A stretch of 14,177 nt of DNA from Asterionellopsis glacialis (taxonomy: Eukaryota; Bacillariophyta; Plagiogrammaphyceae; Rhaphoneidales; Asterionellopsidaceae), in the NCBI GenBank assembly GCA_014885115.2, contig WKLE02000815.1:1-14177 (forward strand), written 5' to 3'. A model generated the notes under the pieces. It was not told the DNA's origin, did not search any database, and was given only the letters and a program-made list of their open reading frames with translations. Shown here in pieces: positions 1 through 7,182 of this stretch. Position numbers and translations under genes: made by a program. Positions within the stretch are counted from its first letter, which is position 1, and the number at the start of each line of letters is the position of its first letter.

Positions 1-1
1 T

Positions 2-178
2 GGCTTAAATGCATTGTCAGCATTGATACTAGGAGGGAGAATATCCAAGAAACAGCAATGTTCAGATTGGGGCACAGAGTCAGACTTGAGTTGGAAACAA
101 ATGCGGTATGCCGCTACAGATGCTTGGGTAAGTTGGGAAGTTATCAAGTTGTACAGGGGGATTTCTAGGTTTTTTTAA
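2..178 (+). CDS. 3'-5' exonuclease (DEDDy, RNase D/WRN-like), C-terminal part, truncated by window edge
   Basis: The second frame is open from the first base to a TAA at 176-178 and encodes 58 residues. It opens with GLNALSALILGGRISK, continues with a CSDWG segment, then WKQMRYAATDAW followed by a short amphipathic helix. This is the order at the end of DnaQ-like DEDDy exonuclease domains (WRN, RNase D, EXD2): a 'GL..L....LG..L.K' helix, a conserved 'SxW', a loop, and the exo III motif Y-x3-D. Here Y36 and D40 of the fragment would be the exo III tyrosine and metal-binding aspartate. The other acidic residues (exo I and II) lie upstream, outside the window. The family removes nucleotides from 3' ends of DNA or RNA. 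A GTAAGT inside the Asp-Ala-Trp-Val codons could be a splice donor, but reading through fits the family better. The stop falls at the edge of a palindrome-rich tract, so the last residues (RGISRFF) may be non-native and the gene may be broken. The domain call is fairly firm; intactness is unknown. Confidence 0.75.
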   Translation, partial: GLNALSALILGGRISKKQQCSDWGTESDLSWKQMRYAATDAWVSWEVIKLYRGISRFF

Positions 179-643
179 TGGATTTACAGAATTTCTAGAA
201 ATCCTTAAAAGTCTTGAAATCCATTGAAAAATTCATAAAAGTCTTACAATCCATTTAGAAATTCAAAAGGTGCACTATCTCTAATGATTCATCAATTTTA
301 TTTAAAATAATGTAGGATTTGATATTAGGAAATCATATATTTTTTGAAATTTGGTTGTCGTAGAATTTTAAGGACTTTCTGGAGTTTTCTAAACTTTCTA
401 GGAGTTTCTAGAATTTCTAGAAATCCTTCTGTAGAGATGGTGGAGATTTTACAGTAGACAACTCTCCTACTGTTAAAGATGTCCTAAATATGGATTTCTA
501 AAAAGGATTTTTAGAAATCCAAACCTGTAGAAATTGAAATATACCATTGTAGAAAATATACCAATATGCACGTAGAACTCAGGAACCATTAGGGATAGTA
601 TACTAAATGGATTTCACAACTTTTATGGATTTCTAGAAATCCA
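159..643. repeat. Cluster of related palindromes centred on TTCTAGAA
   Basis: A short motif with consensus TGGATTTCTAGAAATCCA recurs in this AT-rich stretch. A perfect 18-bp palindrome lies at 626-643. A near-perfect hairpin at 491-521 has 14-bp arms and a GGA loop. Partial copies occur at 159-169, 191-204, 401-426 (two overlapping units) and as half-sites around 215-223. The TTCTAGAA core has the TTCnnGAA form of a heat-shock element, but the conserved flanks (GGAT/ATCC) suggest a repeat family with its own longer palindromic unit. No coding sequence is visible here. Origin as degraded mobile DNA or as a regulatory array cannot be settled from one locus. Confidence 0.7.
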
Positions 644-686
644 AAAATGAGAAATCACTCTGTAGTGCTTCATCAATATTCTAAGG

Positions 687-753
687 GGCTGCTGGAAAAT
701 ATGGATGTCATGTATATTTCATAAATTCATGACCATGTAAAAATTTTAATTTT
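687..753 (+). repeat. Dispersed ~65-bp repeat, copy A (inverted relative to B and C)
   Basis: This segment, starting GGCTGCTGGAAAATATGG, matches the reverse complement of 2334-2399 with about six mismatches over roughly 62 bases. It matches the reverse complement of 2501-2562 more loosely. The shared block holds the phrases ATGGATGTCATGTAT and ACCATGTAAAAATTT. Weak similarity continues to the left (TATT..AGGGG). Together with copy B it forms an inverted pair about 1.6 kb apart, enclosing the 1551-2179 element. Confidence 0.75.
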
Positions 754-1550
754 AAATCGCAAACCTTGGTATTGCAAACTTCAAAACTAAATGAAGAATC
801 AGGTGAACTGTACCTGATAACCTGTAGGGAGTTTAATCCTTTTTATCTAATCAAATTGCTCTATTTGTTGTGCTGCAGAACATTCCCTCCAACACACATC
901 ATGTGATAATTCAATGGCAAACACCAGCACAAAAATTTTGCATCACGTCATCAAACTCATGGCATACCTTCACAAGACTAGTCATGACGTGCAAATGCAT
1001 TCAGCACCACATCACACTCATCAATGAACATTTAAAACAACATTAAGATATTTGACTGTTGAGTACTACAATTGACAACCCTTACAATTGATGATGACAA
1101 ATGACAAAACATATCATGAACAAGCATGGCATTTGCTTGTGTATTGTCTTTTTCCCATCTCTTTGTTCTTGTTCTTTCTCTTCTACTATTTATTGTTGCT
1201 GCTAGAGTGAAAGTGGTCAAAACCATCATAACCCAACAATCAATCAATATCTTGTAATAACTATGGGGTGTTATGTTTTGTTGTTGAGTAAAGGGGACCA
1301 GAACAGAACAAGGACTTTTGGAGAGATCATGACAGCCTGTAATTAGGTTGTGGTGTATAATAACAGTGATCTAATACAGACAGTGATGTTTCCTAATATG
1401 GTGAATGTAGAAATACTGTAAAATTAGTAAATTAGTCTATTATATGTGTAATTATATGTCTTTTTGGTATGGAAATTTGTTGAAAAGTTGATGTAGGGAA
1501 AACAAGATTTCCATATTAAATCTAGCAAATCATGTATTTTACCAACTTGA
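754..1550. other. Intergenic, no gene recognised
   Basis: This is AT-rich sequence without a convincing reading frame. A 70-codon frame on the minus strand (1032-1247) has no ATG at its start and no recognisable motif. Two oppositely oriented TGACGTG boxes (944-950 as CACGTCA, and 985-991) sit 35 bases apart and resemble bZIP/CRE sites, but no gene start lies nearby. The stretch 870-1030 is low in G on this strand. Nothing else stands out. Confidence 0.5.
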
Positions 1551-1578
1551 ATTTGAGTGGTTCCAGGATTAGGTGGAC

Positions 1579-1596
1579 CAGTCCAGTACTGGACTG
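1579..1596. repeat. Perfect 18-bp palindrome
   Basis: CAGTCCAGTACTGGACTG equals its own reverse complement. It lies directly inside the left inverted repeat of the 1551-2179 segment and is absent from the equivalent place at the right end, where ACCA is followed almost at once by the GTGACA block. Confidence 0.85.
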
Positions 1597-1681
1597 TGAC
1601 AAAGAACTTTTTTTAAATCAAACTAATCAAAGCTAGTAATTTTACCTGTTTTTTTTGTGAGGATGGAAGGATGTACCATTT

Positions 1682-1820
1682 TACAGTACCAATTTCTCAA
1701 CAACCAGCCATTTTTAACTAACAACCACCTGTACGGTTCCATGCACAAGGAGCTTCTGCATGGAACTATACTGGTGGTTGCTAGTTTAAAATAGCTGTGT
1801 GTCAAGAAATCGGTACAGCA
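1682..1820 (-). repeat. 139-bp imperfect hairpin (68-bp arms, 3-base loop)
   Basis: Bases 1682-1749 pair with 1753-1820 without any gap around the loop GAG, with 54 of 68 positions matching. Of the 14 mismatches, eight are transitions. Seven of these eight would be G-U wobble pairs in an RNA transcribed from the minus strand, so such a transcript would pair at about 61 of 68 positions. A plus-strand RNA would pair at about 55. This resembles a young MITE-like foldback or a small-RNA precursor. No small-RNA data are available, so function is unknown. Confidence 0.75.
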
Positions 1821-2022
1821 AACAGCACCATTTTGCAAGATTGATGGGAAGAGATCTGGGTGCAACAGCCAATTTTTGTCAGTTGGGTGAGCCTGCAATG
1901 CCAAAAAGTGCACTGGTGAGGTCATCATTGTATTCAATTCCAATATACAAGTTGGCTGTGCCATAATATAACATATTCACATATGTATATATACTGGGTG
2001 TATATTTCAGTAGTATGAAAGT

Positions 2023-2050
2023 ATTGTAATATGAATACATATATTACAAT
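2023..2050. repeat. Small AT-rich inverted repeat
   Basis: Arms ATTGTAATAT and ATATTACAAT are perfect 10-bp complements separated by an 8-base loop. It lies in a very AT-rich tract (1965-2100) rich in TATA-like steps, so chance formation is plausible. Confidence 0.6.
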
Positions 2051-2333
2051 TTTTTGAAGTATATAACATTATTTATTCATGAATATGTTCATAATTTAAA
2101 AATCTGAATTTTGGATCTATGTGGAGTCTATAGACCAAATGTCACAAGTTGGTTCACCTAATCCTAGAACAACTCATTTAGACAGGCCTTATTCACAACA
2201 AATTTTTTTTTAAGTAGTGTTCAGCTTCACAGGTACTTTACCAAAAAAATGGGGTTAGTAAACAACTCTGATGACCCCTGTACCAATTACTATGCAACAT
2301 AATGAAGAAGCTTGCAGCAATTCATCATGGTTC

Positions 2334-2399
2334 AAATTGAAATTTTTACATGGTTATGAATTTTGAAAAATACATGACATCCATATTTTCCTGCAGCCC
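2334..2399 (-). repeat. Dispersed ~65-bp repeat, copy B
   Basis: This is the reverse-complement partner of copy A, read here as AAATTTTTACATGG ... TACATGACATCCATATTTTC, ending in CTGCAGCCC. Its end resembles a 3' splice site (pyrimidine-rich, then CAG), as does that of copy C, but no exon follows. Confidence 0.75.
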
Positions 2400-2500
2400 T
2401 GCCACCCCTAATACCTCAGCTGAAATAACCTTTTATATATATGTACGAATGAATTGTAAATTAGCAGATTCAAGAAAGGATTTTTTGATTTTTCCATAAT

Positions 2501-2562
2501 CAAATTTTAAATTTTAACATGGTCATGAATAATACATGACATTCTTATTTTCCTACAGCCCC
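2501..2562 (-). repeat. Dispersed ~65-bp repeat, copy C
   Basis: This lies in the same orientation as copy B and about 165 bases after it. It is more diverged and has a small internal deletion: ACATGGTCATGAATAATACATGACATTC, read in parts, against ACATGGTTATGAA...ATACATGACATCC in B. It also ends in TTTTCCTACAGCCCC. Two direct copies plus one inverted copy point to a repeat family rather than chance. Confidence 0.65.
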
Positions 2563-2793
2563 AACAGGAGGCTAAACTCTGTAGAACCCAGCTGTAGAAA
2601 TTTGGACAGACATCATACACCTTTTAGAAATGGCTCTGTGGTAGCATCAGTATCAGAGCTCCCACCATGTAAAATTTACGTATATTCAAGTTCCTGGGTT
2701 TTTCTCTTTCTCATTCCGAAAACAACTTCCCTGGAACACAGTTCTTCATAACCATATTGATGATAGTAGTTCTCAAAGCTACTCTCCTTGATT

Positions 2794-2982
2794 ATGCCTC
2801 CAAGTAAGAAGCAAAAGATGAGCACCCCCACCTGTGTGTGTAGCTGGGAGCATTGTTCTTATTATACAGATCAATTAAAAATACATGCTACTAATGAAGA
2901 TGTGTGGAACGCTCCTACCTCCTTGAGACAGACACGACTGAACCCGAAGCCGGTCTGTTTTAGTTCTGATCATGGATTTTAG
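2794..2982 (+). CDS. Short hypothetical ORF, Cys/His-rich (62 aa)
   Basis: An ATG-started frame encodes MPPSKKQKM, then CVCSWEHC, a middle part with a Trp and several Arg/Pro, and ends CFSSDHGF. The spacing of an early cysteine cluster and a late C-F-S-S-D-H-x-F loosely recalls the THAP zinc finger (C-x2-4-C, about 40 residues, then C-x2-H-F). The last pair is C-x4-H here and the usual AVPTIF-type motif is not visible. It may be a worn fragment of such a domain, or chance. It sits between the repeat-rich region and the first solid gene, with no clear promoter. Confidence 0.2.
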   Translation: MPPSKKQKMSTPTCVCSWEHCSYYTDQLKIHATNEDVWNAPTSLRQTRLNPKPVCFSSDHGF

Positions 2983-3031
2983 CGTAATTAGCTTTGTCAT
3001 AAAAAAAGTCGATCCAGTCGACTGAACCCGA
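2935..3031 (+). repeat. 13-bp direct repeat CGACTGAACCCGA, two copies 84 bases apart
   Basis: The copies lie at 2935-2947 and 3019-3031. The second is part of a CAGTCGACTG palindrome. They occur just upstream of the gene at 3408 and could be regulatory or a tandem remnant. Confidence 0.6.
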
Positions 3032-3159
3032 AAAATCAAGTTTTTCTGTCCGCGAGCCAGCAATGCCAGAACGTTACGCCAAAACTTGGAAAATCTGTAG
3101 ATCCTTTGTAGATATGACGATACACATGACGAGTATATCGCTTCTCATGAATGTGTTTG

Positions 3160-3166
3160 TATATAA
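3160..3166 (+). promoter_or_regulatory. Weak TATA-like box upstream of the 3408 gene
   Basis: TATATAA lies about 240 bases before the ATG at 3408. The distance would imply a long leader or an unseen 5' exon, and the region is AT-rich, so this is only suggestive. Confidence 0.2.
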
Positions 3167-3407
3167 TTATGTCCACTATCAAAAAATAAGAATGCGTTAG
3201 GTTTCTTTCGCTCAGAAAAATTGAAAAATCAGCGATGCTTCATGAAAATCGAATTTACGGAGCAACGCAAAGAACAATAATTATCTCACTTCCGAAAAAT
3301 ACAACACCTGACTGGACAATACCTTGTCCATATTCGATCTCTTTGCATGTAGGATATGCAAACCAATTCTTACGCCGCACTTGATAAATTGTTCTGATTT
3401 GAAAAAC

Positions 3408-4435
3408 ATGAAGCCAAAGGCATTGAAAGGTCCCTCCAAACTCTTGAATCTCATGAGGAAATTGACAATTCCGCTACGTTCAAAGAAGGAAGCTTTGCTA
3501 GATGGAGTGTCCCTATCAACCACGAAGAGTGATGGCACAGGGTCAACTGCAAGCTTTGAAAACTTAGTAATACCAACATCATATGCAATTGACAGTGATT
3601 CGGGATTGGTCACAGGTGATGAAACACCAATAGCAAGTAAAGATTGGGAATCATCTTTTGGCACACGTTATGAATCAATCGATGAAAGCTTTCACGATGA
3701 CAAGGGAAGACGAAACATCCGAAGCAATATTCTTATCGAAGAAGAGGGCGGTGTGTCTGTGACATATAATGATAGAAATACTAATGAAAAACAGATGCCA
3801 AAATGGCAAGGTGAACAGCAAGAGATAACCAGAAGTCCAGAACCCTCTTCTGACCCACCAAGCCAGGGTGATACCGAAAATGATACGGATATTGACGATG
3901 ATGTATCGAATGTGAAACCGCTCGAAGAACATTTTGCTTTGACCAAGGAGTCTGCCAACCATGAACAATTTATGAAAGCGTTTGCTAATTTTGACAGTAT
4001 GTACAATAACCCTGATGCCAACCCAATGGAACTTCTTCAGAATCATATTTTTCATGGTCACCTTTCGACTCTGTATGAATGCTCAAGTGAAGATATGTCT
4101 GCGTCAAGTATGGCTGAATTAGAACAAGCTTTGAGCTTTTCACAGAGAGATAAAATACGGTCTACCATTGGTAATGTCGACGAACAAATGGTTCGAGTAA
4201 GGTGGGACTGTGCACTAAGAATGATGACATCTGGTGCTAATGATACCTCTTTACTATTTGACAAGTTTTCTACGGTAAGTTGCCGCTCGTTCAGCGTCGT
4301 ATCATGCTGTTAACCATCGTATGTAACTAAATTATCTTTGTGTTTATACTGTACTTTGTGATTATGGTGTTGCAGGCTATACTGGGATCTTGTAAGGAAA
4401 ATAATTTTGGCAATATTGAGACTGCCGAGATCTAG
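3408..4435 (+). CDS. Unrecognised acidic protein with one intron (308 aa; join 3408-4274, 4376-4435)
   Basis: I do not recognise this protein. The frame is open from 3312, but the first ATG is at 3408 (MKPKALKGPSKLL), so 3408 is chosen; an upstream coding exon is possible. The N-terminus is basic (residues 1-28), followed by a long Ser/Asp/Glu-rich, probably disordered stretch (about 30-170, with EEEGG and DTDIDDD). A helical C-terminal part follows (about 172-300), including FMKAFANFDSMYNNPDANPMELL and QMVRVRWDCALRMM. Reading straight on ends at TAA 4311-4313. Removing 4275-4375 joins ...LLFDKFST to AILGSCKENNFGNIETAEI and a TAG at 4433-4435. There is no signal peptide or membrane segment. 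It faces the transporter gene tail to tail, 154 bases apart. The gene is likely real because of its length, composition and clean intron. Confidence 0.7.
4275..4375 (+). other. Spliceosomal intron, 101 bp, phase 0
   Basis: The donor is ACG|GTAAGT and the acceptor is TTGCAG|GC. A branch-point-like TAACTAA lies at about 4324-4330. The donor falls exactly between codons, and the joined frame stays open for 19 more codons. Confidence 0.75.
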
Positions 4436-4589
4436 CTAGCTTCGACAAAAAAACAATCACATTCTGCCCTTAATTGTAGCATGGAGGTTTAAAAGTGACA
4501 AGTTGCAATGTTTGAGAACTGGCTATTTTATAAAGTATAATAATGATGTGTATACTACATGGTGTATAACGACGTAACTTATTTTTTTA
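4436..4589. other. Tail-to-tail junction of the 3408 and transporter genes
   Basis: These 154 bases hold both 3' ends. On the minus strand an AATAAA (bases 4591-4586) overlaps the transporter stop codon. No other element is seen. Confidence 0.5.
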
Positions 4590-5849
4590 TTACGACGACA
4601 ACAAAGATTCCATGTCTGACAAAAGTTGTTGGTCTTTTTTCTTGGTATCTTGCGCCTTGTTTTTGTGGCTACCAATTGCGTAACTGGTAGTACCAGACAG
4701 GACTAGAGCAATACTAGAAGCTTTGATGAATGTCATACACTGAGCAGTTTCGACATGGCAAAAGAACATGGCTGAAAGTGTAACAACCGCAACTGTTTGC
4801 ATGCCCTTGAGCAAGGCTGAACCAACAGATCCAATTTCCTTCAATAAAGAAAAGAATGCACCGGCGTGAATCGCATCTACAAGTAACAACATGGAAAATC
4901 CTTTGCTAAAATCGGTGAGGGAGCATTGGGATCCGATACTTGAATCATGGCTATCTAGGGCGTGAAAGCCTCCTGATTGAACTCCCGCGCATACCCAGAG
5001 CGCCATGCACGTAGCTTCGATAGTGCCGAGGCAGCATGACCATAATGGTGCTGATACTTTGGATTCCGTATTGGTAGATGGAGTCGCTTGTGACGTTGAT
5101 TTTGGTACCATTGTTGCTGTTGTTGATAATCGACTGCCTTGTAATGAAATTTCGGACATTACAAAGAATGCAGAATGTAAAACGCACCCGATTAAAACAA
5201 CTATAGATCCGATAAGTACAGTCGTCATACTACTTTTGGAAGGAGAAGAGGAGTCACTGCCGTGATCATTATCGTTTGTTAATTGTCGATGAGATCCTGC
5301 TACATTCACTATAAGCCCTATGCAAACTAAAGTAACTCCAAATATTTGAAGTGGTGACATCTTTCTATTTAGAAATACTCTAGATAAGAGTGCCGTCCAT
5401 GCAGGGCAACTGTTGTACAAAACAACAAAGACAGCTCCACCTGTCATTAATAGCCCTCCAGTTAACATCATACCACTGATCAAGTCAACGGAGGCTGTCA
5501 TGAGTAACTTCTTCCGAAAGTCACCTTGTTGAAGTGATTTTTTAAGTTGTTGGATATCATTTTTATTGGAAAGAACACCGCAAGAAGCCATACCCATTGT
5601 GTTGGCCAAGGTAGGTAGAAGCAACCATTTTCGGCCAAGACAAGAAGTCATTCGAAGTGAATCAATAAGAATCGGTTGGAGGATTCCGGTGCCAACATAA
5701 AGAATGCATGCTACTATCCAAAACGCCTTGTTTTCATAATTCATAGTACAGCACTGCAATCTGAAGTAGGAAGAATTGTCAATGTAAAATATCTTGGAGG
5801 TAGTGTTGTGACAATGCGATGATGTGTTATCGTTCTTGCTTGTTTTCAT
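4590..5849 (-). CDS. Drug/metabolite transporter (DMT) superfamily, EamA-type permease
   Basis: This 419-aa protein has about ten membrane segments, roughly residues 43-64, 74-94, 116-136, 138-159, 166-185, 209-231, 270-292, 316-337, 342-365 and 372-393. Residues 144-184 (LYNSCPAWTALLSRVFLNRKMSPLQIFGVTLVCIGLIV, in parts) are the typical end of the first EamA repeat. The second repeat ends near SVGSALLKGMQTVAVVTLSA. Serine-rich loops (about 190-207 and 240-265) split the segments. Members export metabolites or nucleotide sugars, or belong to SLC35 groups; substrate cannot be told, and SLC35F-like is possible. The first ATG is used, but Met36 (at 5744, MNYENKAFW) starts just before the first membrane segment and would give a more usual 384 aa. 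The stretch before it is hydrophilic. It shares a 212-bp divergent promoter with the twin-CX9C gene. Confidence 0.8.
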   Translation of the reverse strand: MKTSKNDNTSSHCHNTTSKIFYIDNSSYFRLQCCTMNYENKAFWIVACILYVGTGILQPILIDSLRMTSCLGRKWLLLPTLANTMGMASCGVLSNKNDIQQLKKSLQQGDFRKKLLMTASVDLISGMMLTGGLLMTGGAVFVVLYNSCPAWTALLSRVFLNRKMSPLQIFGVTLVCIGLIVNVAGSHRQLTNDNDHGSDSSSPSKSSMTTVLIGSIVVLIGCVLHSAFFVMSEISLQGSRLSTTATMVPKSTSQATPSTNTESKVSAPLWSCCLGTIEATCMALWVCAGVQSGGFHALDSHDSSIGSQCSLTDFSKGFSMLLLVDAIHAGAFFSLLKEIGSVGSALLKGMQTVAVVTLSAMFFCHVETAQCMTFIKASSIALVLSGTTSYAIGSHKNKAQDTKKKDQQLLSDMESLLSS

Positions 5850-6061
5850 GTCTCATTTTCAAGTAATGACCATGACCGAACCTCATGTTTTCTCGAAACC
5901 GTGAAATTCTGGAATCTCCAATAATGGAGAAAACACAAGGGAGAGATACGTGGTGCGGACGACTCGTCCGACTAACACGGTATGTTGTATGTTATTTTTT
6001 TAAAAAAAAGAGGAATCAGTTGCATCATCTCTTCTTCTCGTTTCTCTTGGACGCAACGACA
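5850..6061. promoter_or_regulatory. Divergent promoter region between transporter and twin-CX9C genes
   Basis: These 212 bases separate the two start codons. They contain a perfect palindrome at 5956-5970 (arms CGGACGA and TCGTCCG around one C), the most GC-rich spot in the region. They also hold a T7A8 tract at 5995-6009 of the kind that disfavours nucleosomes. No TATA box is evident. Confidence 0.5.
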
Positions 6062-6310
6062 ATGACTCCTTCTACAGTAGGCACTGGCAGCAATATTGCT
6101 CGACGTGGTATTCGTCAACCTAACCGAATGACACAAATCTTTGCTCAAATGAAACAATCATGTCCAGAACATATGAAAGCCTATGCTGAATGTGTCATTG
6201 AAGAACATAACACTGGCAATTTACAACGTAAATCATGTCAAGCCGAATTTGTTCTTGTGAAGGAGTGTTTTGGTTCTGTACGTCATGCGTCAGCAAAAGC
6301 GCAACAGTAA
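6062..6310 (+). CDS. Twin-CX9C mitochondrial protein, NDUFAF8-like complex I assembly factor candidate
   Basis: This small protein (82 aa) has two helices, each with a CX9C motif: C34-x9-C44 (CPEHMKAYAEC) and C59-x9-C69 (CQAEFVLVKEC), with 14 residues between the pairs. That is the twin-CX9C (CHCH) fold, oxidised and trapped in the mitochondrial intermembrane space by the Mia40/Erv1 relay. The pattern 'AYAECV ... CQAEFVLVKECF' resembles NDUFAF8, where an AAYxRCV...CAxEFxALRSCF pattern occurs; that protein partners NDUFAF5 in complex I assembly. Other small twin-CX9C proteins (CMC/COX assembly) are alternatives. The start chosen is ATG 6062 in a favourable ACA-ATG context. The frame stays open further upstream, with ATGs at 5885 and 5924 that would add up to 59 residues. 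The fold call is firm; the family member is tentative. Confidence 0.8.
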   Translation: MTPSTVGTGSNIARRGIRQPNRMTQIFAQMKQSCPEHMKAYAECVIEEHNTGNLQRKSCQAEFVLVKECFGSVRHASAKAQQ

Positions 6311-7182
6311 AAAAAAAAGCATACCACCTTTTGCTATCTCTCCACACTACCCCCAAACGGAATTTTGGTATGGAGTAAAAAGAAAATGACAATAATATAC
6401 ACATTCGAAAGACAAGAGTATTTGGAAACAAAAGCTGAAATCTTTTGTGTGTGTGTACAATGTCTGGCACTTGTAGGGCAAATTATTATTTTGAAAGACC
6501 TTTTGCCAGCTACATCAAACGAGACACAATGATACGTGGAGGTTGCCAAGGAGAATGAAAAAAAGTAGTTTTCTTCTTGCAATATTTGTCAGCACGAATC
6601 TTTCACTTTATATTCTACTTTTTTAATCTTCAACCCATTTATTTATCCAGATAAAAGGTAGGAAAGCAAAAGTTTGTAGTAAATTTTAAGTTTAAACAAA
6701 TGTTACAGTACTCACAAATTTTGACATGTTCGTACAACGTTCAATGAAAATTTTGAACAAGTAAAATGTTAAAGTCAACCTTTATCTCAATGTCTTGTCA
6801 CAAATTTCATGGAGTATTATTTTAAGATTTGAACACGTGATTAACATTTATGGTTTTCCTTCAACCGTGTAAAAAATAACAACAGGGTTGGGTTCCTACA
6901 ATGGAGGACAATCTTAACTTTTTCACGAATATAAAAAAAATCAACCGGTGTTGGTATCAATAAGACGAACCAATCATTTGTAAAGGTTTTGAAATTATGG
7001 TACATGATATGAGCAGTTTGGACTATACAGACGACTCTATTAAATAATTAAATTAGTAGCACAAAAAATCTAAAAAAAAAATCATCTCCCAAAGCCATCA
7101 AGAAATAAGCACCCATGTTTCTCTTTCCTTTTGTGTTCGTCCGTGTGTGGGTTTCTTTTATTGTTTTTTCTCTTTTTACATT
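6311..7182. other. Convergent intergenic region, no gene recognised
   Basis: This 872-base AT-rich stretch lies between the 3' ends of the twin-CX9C and eS10 genes. A run of ten A follows the twin-CX9C stop. A TGTGTGTGTG tract lies near 6445. A CACGTG box is at 6834-6839. A minus-strand AATAAA (7162-7157), about 21 bases past the eS10 stop, is a likely 3'-end signal. No tRNA, snRNA or convincing reading frame was seen. Confidence 0.5.

Larger units (their letters stand above)
1551..2179. mobile_element. Possible non-autonomous element bounded by 30-bp imperfect inverted repeats
   Basis: Bases 1551-1580 and the reverse complement of 2150-2179 agree at 25 of 30 positions around a shared core CAGGATTAGGTG / TAGGATTAGGTG. 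A GTGACA block follows inside both ends (1596-1601 on the left; 2140-2145 reverse-complemented on the right). On the left side an 18-bp palindrome sits between core and block and looks like an extra insertion. Between the ends lies a 139-bp hairpin (1682-1820). A 113-codon minus-strand frame (1623-1964) crosses it and resembles nothing I know. No target-site duplication is visible. The layout suggests a MITE or foldback relic, but only one copy is seen, so this is inference. Confidence 0.4.

Noticed and set aside
944..991. Opposed TGACGTG boxes resembling CRE/bZIP sites
   Set aside because: They are far from any gene start that I can support, and short motifs like this arise by chance.
1032..1247. 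71-codon minus-strand frame
   Set aside because: It does not begin with ATG, has ordinary AT-rich composition and no motif.
1623..1964. 113-codon minus-strand frame with an ATG start
   Set aside because: It runs through the 139-bp hairpin, so much of its length follows from the inverted repeat. The product resembles no family I know and there is no promoter-like sequence.
2536..2751. 71-codon plus-strand frame starting in repeat copy C
   Set aside because: Its start lies inside a dispersed repeat and the product has no recognisable feature.
3675..4061. Long minus-strand frames opposite the 3408 gene
   Set aside because: They are antisense shadows of a longer plus-strand gene with a clean intron.
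5995..6009. Identical T7A8 tracts at 5995-6009 and 8968-8982
   Set aside because: They are striking as a pair but at different distances from genes; such tracts are common in AT-rich genomes.
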